Shown: positions 10,281-22,320 of the stretch, in pieces
Numbering within the stretch: the stretch's first letter is position 1
Layout of the letters: each line of letters opens with the position of its first letter
From: Parus major
Taxonomy: Eukaryota; Chordata; Aves; Passeriformes; Paridae
Direction: 5' to 3'
DNA length: 64,000 bases
Assembly (NCBI RefSeq): GCF_001522545.3
Contig: NC_031768.1
Span: forward strand, 99,360,214 to 99,424,213
Program-made: the position numbers and the translations under genes
The notes under the pieces: generated by a model
The model's database searches: none
The model's input: the letters and a program-made list of their open reading frames with translations, nothing else
What the model was told of the DNA's origin: nothing

Positions 10281-11018
10281 GACAGAGACAGGTGGATTGA
10301 GTGCAGCCTCAGCAAGTCTGCAGATAATACAAAGCTGAGCAGTGCAGATGACACAGTAGAGGGAAGGGATGCCATCCAGGGGGACCTGGGCAAGCTTGAG
10401 AAGCTGGCCCATGAGAACCTCATTAAATTCAACAAGTCCAAATGCCAGGTGTTACATCTGTGTCAGGGCAATCCCAGACATGAGTACAGACTGGGAGAGA
10501 TGCCGCAGAGAGCAGCCCACACAGAAGGACTTAAGAAGACTATATTTTCTTATCACAGAAGAAAAGCTGAACAGGAGACAGCAGTGTGTGCCATTAGCCC
10601 AGAAAGGCAAGTGAATCCTGGGCTGCATCGAAAGAGGTGTGACCAGCAGGAAGGGGATTCTCCCCCTTTACTCCACCTTCCTGAGATCCCAAATTGGGTC
10701 TACTCCAGTATCTGCTGCATCCATTCTGGGGTCTCCAGCATAAAGGAGATGTGGACCATTGTATTATTATAGAGCAAGTCTAGAGGGGGGCCATGAATAT
10801 GATCAGCGAGCTGGAGCACCTTTCCGATAAAGACAGTGAGATCTGGGTGTGAACATCTGGGCTATTCACCCAGGAGAGGGCTCTGGGGAGACCTGATTGC
10901 AGCATTTGACTTACTTCAACCTAGTGAAAGTGGCTTATCAAAAAGATGGAGAGAGACATTTTTACACAAGAAAATAAGGTGGGGGTATAGACAAGGGAGA
11001 AGAGTTTTAAACCAAAAG
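10281..11018 (+). mobile_element. CR1 LINE, segment 2 of the split copy
   Basis: The segment begins with the right copy of gacaga (10281-10286) and resumes the CR1 protein at DRDRWIECSLSK, followed by VEGRDAIQGDLGKLEKLA, NLIKFNKSKCQVLHL and NPRHEYRLG, the conserved C-terminal part of CR1 ORF2 downstream of the polymerase core. Later DNA such as gggccatgaatatgatcagc and ggagagggctctggggagac matches the CR1 3' region. Frameshifts make it a dead copy. Confidence 0.92.
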
Positions 11019-11024
11019 AGGAGA
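11019..11024. repeat. Target-site duplication aggaga, left copy
   Basis: The matching right copy is at 11378-11383. Six bases again suits a class II element. Confidence 0.85.
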
Positions 11025-11377
11025 TGTCGTTCCAATTGGGAACGGCAAAAAGAACGACACATACTCTCAAGGGAGTCAGAACAGGAGAATTCTCTAGTTT
11101 ATTACTTCAGGCATGTTTTATAGACAGATACATGGAAAGTACAGAAAGGAAACTCTTATTGGTTAGCAAATCAACACATCACCATCATTGGCCAGTGGCA
11201 CAACACCCCCTGACCTTCTCTTGCAAGGAAAACAAGAGGACAGACAAACAGCACCTGGCAGTTGTTTTCTGTCTCTGAGGATTGTTTTGAAATCCTCCTA
11301 TGAATTTCCCAGGCTAGCTCTCAGGCAGGACTGAGAGGCCATGGGGCCTGCAGCCTGCTCCAAAGCTAGCATCCACA
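11025..11377 (-). mobile_element. Solo LTR, class II-like (353 bp)
   Basis: The sequence starts tgtcgttcc and ends atccaca (TG...CA), bordered by the perfect 6-bp duplication aggaga. On the minus strand a TATA-like tataaaa (about 11116-11122) lies just upstream of AATAAA (11098-11103), so the LTR points to the left. It sits inside the CR1 3' region, which continues on both sides. No family name is given. It does not resemble the LTR of the neighbouring provirus. Confidence 0.9.
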
Positions 11378-11383
11378 AGGAGA

Positions 11384-11612
11384 GATGGTAGGAAAAAAAT
11401 TTCTTACTCAGAAGGTGATGGAGCACTGGAGCAGGCTGCCCAGAGAAACTGTGCATGCCCCATCTCTGGAAGTGTTCAAGGCTAGGTTGGATGGAGTTCT
11501 AAGCAGTCTGGTCTAGTGGAAGGTGTCCCTGCCCAAAGCAGGGGGGATAAGGATTAAGTGATATTTAAGGCCCCATCCAACCCCAAACATTCTACGATTT
11601 CTTCATTTTATT
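11384..11612 (+). mobile_element. CR1 LINE, 3' end (segment 3 of the split copy)
   Basis: The CR1 sequence continues after the solo LTR: gatggtaggaaaaaaatttctt, ggctgcccagagaaactgtg, ccatctctggaagtgttcaa and catccaaccccaaacattct, ending with decayed ATTCTRTG-type repeats. Together with 4034-4368 and 10281-11018 it makes one 5'-truncated copy of about 1.3 kb. Confidence 0.93.
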
Positions 11613-14600
11613 ATTCTGATTCTGTGATACAGAGGGAGAGTAATAATTCCTAGTGTGTCTAGGTTAGAGCGTTTGTGTCAGTGTTGCTCTGGCACACACT
11701 GATCTTTGCTCCTGTGCAGCTATCTCACAGAGCTCTAGCTTCCACCTGCCTCATGGGAATTTTCATTTATTTGATTTTAGGCATCTTTTTGCTTCTGTTC
11801 TTTCTCCTCATTTGCCAAGCTTTTTGACAGCAAGATGCCAAGAATATATTAGATTTTTTTTTAATATTTTGTTTTTTAAAACTTAGTGAGAAAATACAGT
11901 GCTCAGGAGAACCTTCCTGTCAGTCAGATGTGTATTAGAATCTACCTTTCATATCCATGATCCTTCCAAAATAGATTTTCACTCTCACCATTTTAAGAGT
12001 AATGTAAGTTAAGAGCAATACAACTGAAGGAAAATAACCCCTTTTATTCTAGATTGTTCTATAGAGGAAAAGAGCTTCAGCTGTCCTATTAGCATTTTAA
12101 AGTAATGCGCAACTCATTATAGACTTTTACATTGTTATAGATGTCTCTGTATTCAAAGTGTTAAAATTACAATGAAGGACAAAAACTGTGTGCTTTTTAA
12201 TTAGAAAAATTGGTTGTTAATATATCATTGCCTGCTGCCATATAATTGTCAGGGAAATTGTTTTTTCCTTCTGCAGTTTTGGTTTTCTGGGTATTTTGGA
12301 GGAAAAGGAAATCTTTTCTTTCCCCCCGGTCAAGCTGTGCAAACATAAAAAATATTTATGCTTCAGTTACATTCCTAAGGGATAAATAGCAGTTAGGTAG
12401 CTAACTCTACCTGAATTTCAATGCAAGTTAGGGACATCTCTGCCTTTGCAAATTTCTCCCCCTATAGAAAGTCAGGTTTTTTGCTATAGCATATGCTTTC
12501 CCTTGGTAGCATTAGGGAGCACCCTTATAATTAGAAACTTGCAATGAAATTTTAATGAGAAACATGAGACAATATATCATAATCTAATATAATGATACCT
12601 ATTATAATGTTAGAGCTCAACTCATCAGTAGTATACTTACGAATACTTATCTTCATTTTTAGGGGATTTTTGTAATTTAATGGATGGATATAATCACCAA
12701 GAAGACAGAAAAGAATACCTGATTGCAGACTGACCCTGGAGCAAATTGTGATATGATTCATGTTTCAGGCAGGACAAGACTAGTTTACAGAGGGAGAGTA
12801 AGACTTTTTCATTTCAATAATTACAGCTGAATAGCGATAGAGTACAGCAAATCTTGCAATCCTCATTATTTCATCATAACAATGGCAGTAAAAATAGGCA
12901 GAGTATGTCCTTTATTGGTAGGAATGTGGGCAGAATGACCTGACCAGTATTCTCCACCTTCACATTTTTGTGGCTGATAACAATAATGGACATCTGGTAG
13001 CTGAAATTTTCAACACTGATTTGGAATTATATTGCATATATACTAATTGAAGGGTTTTTCTTTTTGAATTCTAGATCAGAGACAATAGAATGATAAATAA
13101 CAAGGTTGCTCTGAAGGAAGTTTCAGAAAAGATTTCTGTAAGTACAGCAAGATGTGCTTTCACATCTGTCTGAAATACGTTTTCGTGAAATTCCTGAAGA
13201 TTAATCTTTTTAGAGTACTCACATATTTGTACGATTCATATCAAGAGTAATTTGTCAGAATTAATAAGGTCTGTCATTTTCAGATAGTTGTCATGAGGTT
13301 TTTACACATTAATAATCTTCTATACTGCAAAATATTAAGACAATGTGATTTAAGTAGCTTACAGAAAGAATAGCAGTATAGCAGCCAACTGCCAAAAATG
13401 TAAAAAACATCAGTTTTCAAAAGTATTAGTTTTTATTGTAATATATCCTGTTCTCCTATTGCCTATTCATATTTTATTTCCCATTTTCTGCTACTTCTCC
13501 TTATGCCTTTTCCCTTTCTCCCTGTTCTTATTTTCACTTTCTTAATTATTCTTCCTCTTTCTTCTTGATACTCTCATTGCATTTATTTTTATAAAGTCTT
13601 GTTAGAAGGGAGAGAACACTATCAGTAGTCCTGAGATTTTTGTGCTTATGAATTTCCAGTAATGAATGTCTTTTATATTGCGATTTTGCACTAGAGAAAA
13701 TAAACTGGAACATGAAAGCTCAGCTTAGGCTGAATGAGAATTTCCTTTTTAAAGCTGTGTTAGTTTCATTAGTGGGACAGATAAAACTTTCTCCTGCCTG
13801 CACCTAGCACTACCTCTCTACTCCTGTGTTCAGTAATCTTCCTTCCTGCTCTTTCCCTGGTCACTTAGGCCAGACAATTTGAAAATATATCTACAGTATG
13901 AGAGTACAGCATGATTATGTATTGACCAATACATTCACTGCAGATATCTTGGATGAAGTATCTCCTAGCCCAAACATTAAGAGACTCACTGACCCTGATG
14001 GAAGACATCAGAGTTTGCTGCAAACATCAATCAGCCTCTGTTGCAACTTGCAGATCCCTGATGTTGTTGAATCACTGTCTTCTGAGTCTTTGTTTTTCAG
14101 ATGCCACCTCAAGGGTTTTATAGCTTTTCATGTCAGCATTTTCCCTTTTGAAATCTGAACTGCTCCCAGTGCTTCAGCAGTGACATTTCTGAGTTTTCAC
14201 TTCTATTTTATCTTGTTCATTTTAGCTCACATGCTTCCTCAAGCATTGAAAACAGGTTCCCAGTGACACAGAGCCAAGGTCCAAATGCAGCCTGGTGACA
14301 CAGAAAGCTGAGTCCTTGGGAGAAAGGTGGCTCTTGAGCCCTACCTCAACTACAAGACCTGCCAGCATCTTTGTTCCTCTGGCAGTCTGTGGAAGGAAGT
14401 GCTTTTTTCTCACATTCAGCCTCTGTTTCTGTGCTATAAACAGCTGTTGCCCTTCCTCCAGAGCTTCTGAAATCACAGCAGCCACACTTAATTCTTGTAC
14501 AGTTTGAGCCCCTTAAGCAGGATCATTTCAGCTATTCTTAGATTATATATCTCATTTCTGTAAGCTTATATCATTCTCTTGAGACTGAAAATTTCTACTA

Positions 14601-17600
14601 AAGATATGTTTCTGCAGCATTTCAGCGTTTCCCTCTGTCTCTCTTGAGTACATGTGTTGTTTTTGATACTTAATTTGGAAAAAGACATAACATAGGAAAA
14701 ATGTACAAATTCTTCTGGTTTAGGAAATTGTAAGATTTAGGAACTTTAGTTATCCTCTCTTGTCGGCTTCCTAATCTAAAATGCCTGTGTAAAATTCCTA
14801 ATCTAAAATGCTATATGAGCAGGATATAATAGTTGCATGGATATAATACTTGCACATACTTTCAGCAGCTGATCCTTTCATTCACATAACAAATTCCAGC
14901 AAGTATCTATGTTTAAAGAGAGTGCAAAATGGAGCAGAATAAAAATAAGTAGGGACTAGTTAAATGATTGAGGGAAAAAATGTAAAAGTCATTTGGGGAA
15001 TTAAAATGTCATGAGGGCAATATTTTTCATTTGCTAATTTAAAGAAAATTGAGGCTTGGACTACCAAAAGGAAGAACAACATGTTTTTTCCCTATTTCCA
15101 TTGCTTAAAACTATTTCATTTCCTAAAAAAGAAAAAAAAAAATTACTAAAATAGAGGAAAGACAATGCAAATGCTGAATTATTAGACTGACTTCTATATG
15201 TTATGCCTAAACTTGACTGTTGTGCCCAGGGGCATTTTGTACATTACTGTGGGTGAAGATGCTTATGCCCTTGATCCAGTCCAGCCAGATCAGAAACTAT
15301 GAGGCCATACTAATCCATTCCCAATTAAAAATGTTTCAAAAATCAAGGTAATGCACCCAGTTTTCCAGTAGGCTCATTTGTACTCATTTATATGTAGTTC
15401 TGCATAAATTCTTTTCTGTACTTTCAGGTCACTTATAAACTCAGGAATTTTGAGTAGCATCATTTATTCATTTGGACTTACACAGCAATGAAAAGTGTGT
15501 TTTCAGCCAGGGCAGAGGTCCTGGAGGTACCTAAACAATTATTGATAATTACATAGCCATAACTGCATGGAGTTCAGCATTTAAGGTGATGTTATTTCAC
15601 CCCTCTCCCCTCAGCTCTAGGTTTTTTCTATAGTTTCATCAATATTTTGCTGCTCTGAGGGACACTTCTACTATATGTTTCCTTTTTTTATACTGGTTTG
15701 TAGGACAGATTAAAAAAGGAAGCCAAATTCTCTTAAGTCATAACACCCATCAAAAATGAGTGCTAAATGTACTGGCAGGAATTAATTTCTAATTTTTCTA
15801 CTTAATGGCAATTATATCATTAAATTAATAATGGAAATCTTAAGAAGGAAAAAACTATAGCTTATCAGTAAGAATTCTGTGAAAAAAGCCCAGGGCTTCA
15901 TTGATCCCTACTGCCTTAAATATTTTTAGTTCACTATTGTTGTGAATCCACCCTTTATTTCATCAATACTCAAAAGGATATTTGTCCCAAACCATAAATA
16001 ATACCTTTAACTCCTTTAGCAAAAGGCACAATCACAGTAAGCTGCCTAAAGGGAGACAGAGAAGTGGTAAATTTTGGAAACATGAAGTAAAATATAGTCC
16101 TACTCTTATAAAAGTGTGGTTAGGACTCTTGTGTTAACTCAGAACACCATTTCTTCAGGTTTCCTTTGACAAACTGCAAACTAATTCAAAAAAGATCCTA
16201 TGAAATAATATTAGGAAAACATTCTTTTAACAAGCAAGAAAAGGTCAGGTCATCTTTTAAGAATATGAAACTAACTAAATAGGGTGACTTTTAAGCTGTA
16301 TCAAACTGTCATAATCTAGTTTCATCAGTGTGTTGGTTTATCTGTAATGTATCTGTCTTGACATGAAGTTAAATTGAGTTAGAAACCTTAAGGATTTCAG
16401 AGCTGTTCCCAAATTCATCAAATGCAGAAAACAGGTAGGAGTTTAGCTGTAAACTCTTCTTTTTCCTTGATTATGTGGCAGGCCAAAATTCACAAACATT
16501 ATCAAGGTAAATAAAAACTCAACTGAATATCTGTGCAAATATTTAGCCACAACTGTTTCTTTTGCAAACATCTTTTGCAAACAACTTTGCCATCTACCAG
16601 TGTTTGCAGAAATGAAAGAAAGAACCCAGTAAGTAATCTGACAAATTCTCTCCTCCTACAGAATCTTTGGAATTTTCAGCATGCTTAGAAATTATATCAA
16701 ATATAGTTTTCTACCTGTGAACAAAATTTAGGAGAGGTGTTCAGTTGTAAGATAATTATACAGGTAAAAAAAAATAAAATTTTTTCTAGATCTTTTTTCT
16801 GATCATAGCTGTTCAAGATTGATGACACTGGATTTATGAACCTCCTACAACTACTGTGTGATTGGGAGACCAAATACTAAGCAGTGAATCAGCTGCTTAA
16901 TGGTTGATACAAAGTCCCTTCCCTTAGGTGGAGACGAGATCCTTAAGGACCCATTACATGCTGAAACTCTCAAAAACATCTCAAGCAGTAGTTTTCAGTC
17001 TGTGACCTTAGAGATCTAGGGATTTTTCTAAGTCTGTAAAAGAGAGTAACAAAATCCTTTCTTACTTTGGTGATTGCACACGTCCTTTTCACAGGTCCTA
17101 ACACCCTTTGAAAATGTTAGGTGGCGTCAGATTATGATTATTGTTTCCAATCAGTAATCATATTCCATCTGTCCTCATTGAACAAGAGCTAATAATTTGA
17201 TTTAAAATTCAAATATAGAGGGCACTTCAATCATCATTGTTTAGGATGAAATCACTGGTAAGTTAGTTTTAAAACAAACAAAAAGAAAAGGCCAAAACTC
17301 TGTAGGAATGAAAAAAAAAAAAGGCACACTGAAATATATCGTCTTTGATTGAAGCTTTCCAATCCTAGAAAATTGGAACACATATCATAGGACTTCAAAT
17401 AATTCCTCCTCATTTTGTATGCCTTTTTTGCATCTTTCTCAAGAATGCTGCAAACTCTTAATAACTTTATTATCTGCTAACAGCTGCTTCCTACAGCAGG
17501 ATGTCTTATTTCTGTTAGTCTGTTAGAAACTTTCTTACCCACAATTCTTCCCACTGCCATGGGCAATCTGCATGTTCCCAGTCAGGCAAATATAGAGATA

Positions 17601-17754
17601 TTTTTAAAGTTCTTGAAGTCTTAAGAAAAAGACAGACTACTATTTTACCAGTACAGTGAATCTTAATTTTTTTTCTTTCTTTAAAACATTATATTATGCT
17701 AATTTGCATAATTTATATTTTCTGTTGTTCCTCAGTCAGCCACGGGGAGAATGT
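11613..17754. other. Long AT-rich stretch without recognised genes
   Basis: About 6 kb with only short frames, none with recognisable domains. A slightly GC-richer patch at about 14220-14510 is open on both strands over about 70-87 codons but shows no family signature. No RNA gene or repeat was recognised. Confidence 0.5.
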
Positions 17755-18015
17755 GTTTTCACACAGGCATGTAGTGATAGGACAAGGTGGGATGGTTTTA
17801 TATTGGAAGGTTTTAATTGGATTTTAGGAAGAAATTCTTTCCTGTGGGGGTGGTGAGGTACAGGAACAGATTTCCCAGTGAAGCTGTGAATTCCCCATCT
17901 GTGGAAGTATTCAAGGTCAGGCTGGAGCGGCTCTGAGCAACATGGTCTAGTGAAAGGTGTCCCTGCCCATCTCAGAGAGATCCCTTCCAACACAAATAAT
18001 TCTATAATTCTATGT
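17755..18015 (+). mobile_element. CR1 LINE, 3' end fragment
   Basis: Contains catgtagtgataggacaagg, ttaggaagaaattctttcct, ggtgaggtacagg, gtggaagtattcaaggtcag and gatcccttccaacac, in the order of the CR1 3' region, and ends in attctataattctatg. This is a strongly 5'-truncated copy. Confidence 0.93.
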
Positions 18016-21000
18016 ATAATTTCATCAGTAGAATTTCTAGATGAGAATTTTTTTACTTTTTTTTTTTTTACAGGTGATTAAAGGTATTGAAAACATTTTC
18101 AAATTGAGAAGTGGTTTTGATTGAGTGAAAAGAGGCTTTATTTTCTAGTTTGCATTTTTTCATTTAAAGATTTCTGGGTTTCAATGCTAAGGCAGGATTT
18201 TTACTAGTTTATGCCTTTGTGACTTGAGTATCAACATCTGTGCTTATCTTTAGAAATGTCATTAATCATTCATAGTGTGCACAAATGCTCATTACAAAAA
18301 CTGAAGATACAAGAGGAATGTCTAAATAAAGAATATGGAGTCAAATCCACTCCATTCAAAATAACAAAAAATTTAGGAGATTTCTTTGGAATTTTATTTT
18401 TTTTTCTAGAAAGTATATTAGAAGTTATTTTGTTTTAAGTAAAGGTTAGCAGTTGCTATTAAATATAAGAAGATATGAATTATGTAGTTTAGCATTTAAA
18501 TATTTCAACATTTAGAAAATCAATAAATTTTGATTAATTATTCCATAATTTACCTTGCAAGTGTTAAAATCTTCATTGTTCCCTTATCTAAATTCAAAAA
18601 TGTCTAAACTAAGAAACAAAAAACATGGGAAATACAATGAAGGGTGGCAGATACTGTACTTAATGGGAGTTTGTAGAAGTCAACTGGAATATGTATATAT
18701 TCTTATGTTAAGTCCTAATTCTCGCAGAGTTAATAGCTTCTTTTCATATTGTGTCCTTTCAAGTCTAAATAAGGCTCAGTTCTGTTACTGACAAGTTTGT
18801 TTTGTGGATCTGTCCCCATTTTACTAATGGTAGGACAAGATTAATCTTTTATTAGCAATCTGGAATGAATGTTTGCCTTTTAAAGCTGGCAAAGTGATGT
18901 CAAAGTGCAGGATCTTGCCTTGCTGACTATAGCAAAGAAAGAGTAAGTTGGACTTGTAGCACTTAAGATCTACTAGAGCACCTTAGCTCGCACTCATATC
19001 TACAATTCCTCCTTGGAAGGATCAGAGCAAAATATTTAAAACTGCACATCCTTTTATGCTCAGACACTTGTACAAGTATTTTTGGCTCTCTATCTGTTTA
19101 ACCCTTTTTGTAACACTTCAGAATGGTGATTGGAAGGTTTCTATTTGCTGTAAATCTTCAGACTTCAGCAGGAAGCAGGCCTAATAGGACAACATTGCAT
19201 ATTTCTCATTAGAAAAATAGTGTTTTCATTGCTAACTTTGCATGATGTAGTCAGAGGCTGGGAGATGAACATTTGGCAGCCTTTAATAATGGGAAGCTAA
19301 TTTTAAAATTAAATCAAAGAGGACAAAACTATTAATATTTGTAAAACTCTTTCACAGCATAACAGATATTGCAAAGATTTCTTAAAATGAAGAAACGAGC
19401 AAGATACAATCCATAGCAACTTAGTGCAGCTTCTTAGATCAAAATTTATGACATATGAGACAAAGTTGTTCACCTATTGTTAGTGATATTTCACACCTAG
19501 CATCCTAGTGCACCTGTTTTTATCTCTTCTAGTAGTACATATGCAAACTGAATCTTGAGACTGCACATTTCATAATCTTAGACTTAGCAGCTGAGATTTT
19601 GGAGTTTCTTCACAATATTTGGTTCAGATTTGTGCAGGGCAAAATTCAAATTCTGGTATGATTTCATGGCTTTTAGTGAAGATAAGAGTTTTGTTAAACA
19701 TAGTCAACTTTTTTGACAATGACAGAAAAAAGGTAATAAAAAGAATAAATGAATGTATGAATTGTAGCAAGTACATAGGAAATCCTCAGAGAAATTGCAG
19801 TTTTAGTTACTTTTATTGTAGAATTTCTACTTTCCTTACACAGCTCCACAAAGCAAAACCAAAAACAATCCTCCTGAGAGGATTCATCAAATGCCTGAGA
19901 ATGTTAGCTGTTAAAAAAAATTAAGTAGCAAATATGCAATTAGTTTATATTCCTGGCTTAATTGGCATAATTATGAATAAATGTGAGTATTCAAGTTAAA
20001 CATTCAAATAAACTACATTCCTTAAAAAGAGAATTTTTATAGCTAGTACATGTACTTTTCCTTCATTTTAATTCACACATTTTAAAATCTATGTGGCTTT
20101 GAAGATAACATGATCAACTCATTGTACATACTTTTGTGAGCTTCCTCTGAGATCTTCTTTAACTAAACTGTGTTGGCCATGCCTGAGAGGTCTTCCATCA
20201 TGAATTCAGTCCTCAGACTCCCACACAATTTTTGTTTTCTTCTGATGCCCATCTTTTAACCTCTCCTTCGAATGTCCTTTCACTTATGTTGTGACCTGGG
20301 ACATACATAGTGTTTCAGATAAAAACTTGGCATTGTGCTATTCTATTCCTTAAAAATGTATCTCTCATTCACACTCTGCTTTTAAGAGGTAAATTTCCTC
20401 TCTGCAGGGAAATCTAACATTTAGGAGAGCCATACAAAGGATACACATCTTATGTATTATATTGAAATTGGATATCAGGATCCTCAATGTTTCAACATTC
20501 AAATATGTTAATGCTCACTCTCTGCAATAAGCAGAGGAAAAAAACCACAAGGATTATCCCAGATAGTAATTATCATTCATTCATGATGCTGTGTTTGGGC
20601 AATGGAGTGATTCCTCACTACATCTTTCAGGAATCTCCCTTGCATCCTGGTTTATATTTCAAGGTGAACAGTTAGGATTTCAGTTTGGCTTCAAACCAAA
20701 TGCAGTTCAAGAGGCCAAGTTTTTCTGCTGTCAGTACTAATTGTGAGAAGTTAATCCACCCTGAAATATTAAGCAGAAATAGCAACATTAGACATTCAGC
20801 TTCCTTCTGTGTGTATACCAGAACTGTGGAAAGACAGAACATGTTCTATGTATTTCGGTCTTTAAATTTTGTCTACTTCCTATACTTTTTCCATATCTTC
20901 TGCCAGGAAAATTTCATTCAATCTTACACCACCTTTTTTTAATTAGAGGTCTGCTTGATTTCTGGGTTTTCAATTTTTTGGCTGAAATATTTTGAGATGT

Positions 21001-22161
21001 TACTCAAAATAGATATTAATGATAATAGCATTAACTAGAAGTTACTGTGCTAGTATGTCAAGATCCCAGCTTGCCATTGTTTTAAGCACTGCATTTACAC
21101 ACTAGTGGCAGCATTTCCTAAGGTTCTTAGACAAAATGAAAAGATGATAATTATCTTTTATGCAGGCAATACTGAGAAGCAGCCCAGGTAAGTGACAAGA
21201 ATCAGAAAGAAAAATGAAAATAAATTTCCTGAAAAGAATTTATTGCTTGTCTATTTGATTTGAACTCTTTGCATTATGTTTCTGTCCACAAGGTACATAA
21301 ATTTCCTCCAGATCGTTCCTGGGTTTACTCTATGTGTTTATATGTTCTGCAGAATATTTGTAATAGTTCAAAACCATTATGTAAATTACTTCAAAATGTC
21401 TAGAAATGGTAATCTGTAAATCACTCGACTATGATTCTAATATGATGAACAACACTCAGAAGTTTCACTGAAAACATCTTTCTGTCTCAGGTTAAAAGTG
21501 CAAATATATATATTTATAAAACAAAAATTACCATTCTGCAGTATTCTTGCAGTTATATTTTCCATTGGTATTCATTGAGAGTATTGTAATAATATATTCA
21601 TTATATAAAGTATTCATTGAGAATATGAATTCCAGAATTCTTTTAATATTCAGCCATCATAGAATATTAATGAAAAAGAATGCAATAAATCAGAGAATGC
21701 ACTTTAAGGGGAATACCTTTTACTATTTGAAAAAACATTTTTGAAACTGTTCTGAAGATATTTGTACATTTCAGAGGAGGGCCAATATCTCTGGATGCAC
21801 CTTCTTTGAGTTTTGTCATGCAGACTTCTTAAATAGAAATCATTATTAAATTAATGATTTTCTCTCCTTTAGCTAACATTTTGCTTTGACATGAGAGCAT
21901 TCTGTCCCACCAGGTGTGCCCAGGATCTGACAGTGGACAGTGGCAGAATGGGAGTGCTTTCCTTTAGCAGCCACACATGGAGCTTCTTTGTCAGCTCCTT
22001 AGGATGGGACACTAAGTTAAAAAAACCCCAAAACTGCCTAAACCCATGCAGGCACTAAAACTACATCTGAAGAAATGTACAATACAGAAAGGGCTAAACA
22101 AGTTGTTTGATATGGATCAGTATTTCTAGGGAAAATAGAGCACTGCAGCTCAAGGAATTAA
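18016..22161. other. Unique AT-rich sequence
   Basis: No gene, RNA or repeat recognised. Short frames at 19619-19924 and 20487-20942 lack conserved motifs. Confidence 0.5.
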
Positions 22162-22320
22162 TCACAGAACCACAGAATGTCCTGAGTTGGAAGCTAGTGA
22201 TCAGGATCAGCAGTCCACCTTCTGGCTCTGCACAGGACACCCCAGCAATCCCACCCTGTGCCTGAGAGAATTCTGGAACTCTGTCAGGCTTGGTGCTGTT
22301 CCCACTTCTTACTCCAACAT
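22162..22320 (-). mobile_element. CR1 LINE, 3' end fragment
   Basis: In + orientation it begins atcacagaaccacagaatgt and continues with ctggctctgcacaggacacc, aatcccaccctgtgcctgag and ctggaactctgtcaggcttg. This is the reverse complement of a CR1 3' end of the kind common in songbirds. Only about 160 bp is present. Confidence 0.88.

Noticed and set aside
10230..10772. Long frame of 180 codons as a host gene
   Set aside because: Translation is the C-terminal part of CR1 ORF2, and its first codons lie in the retroviral LTR.
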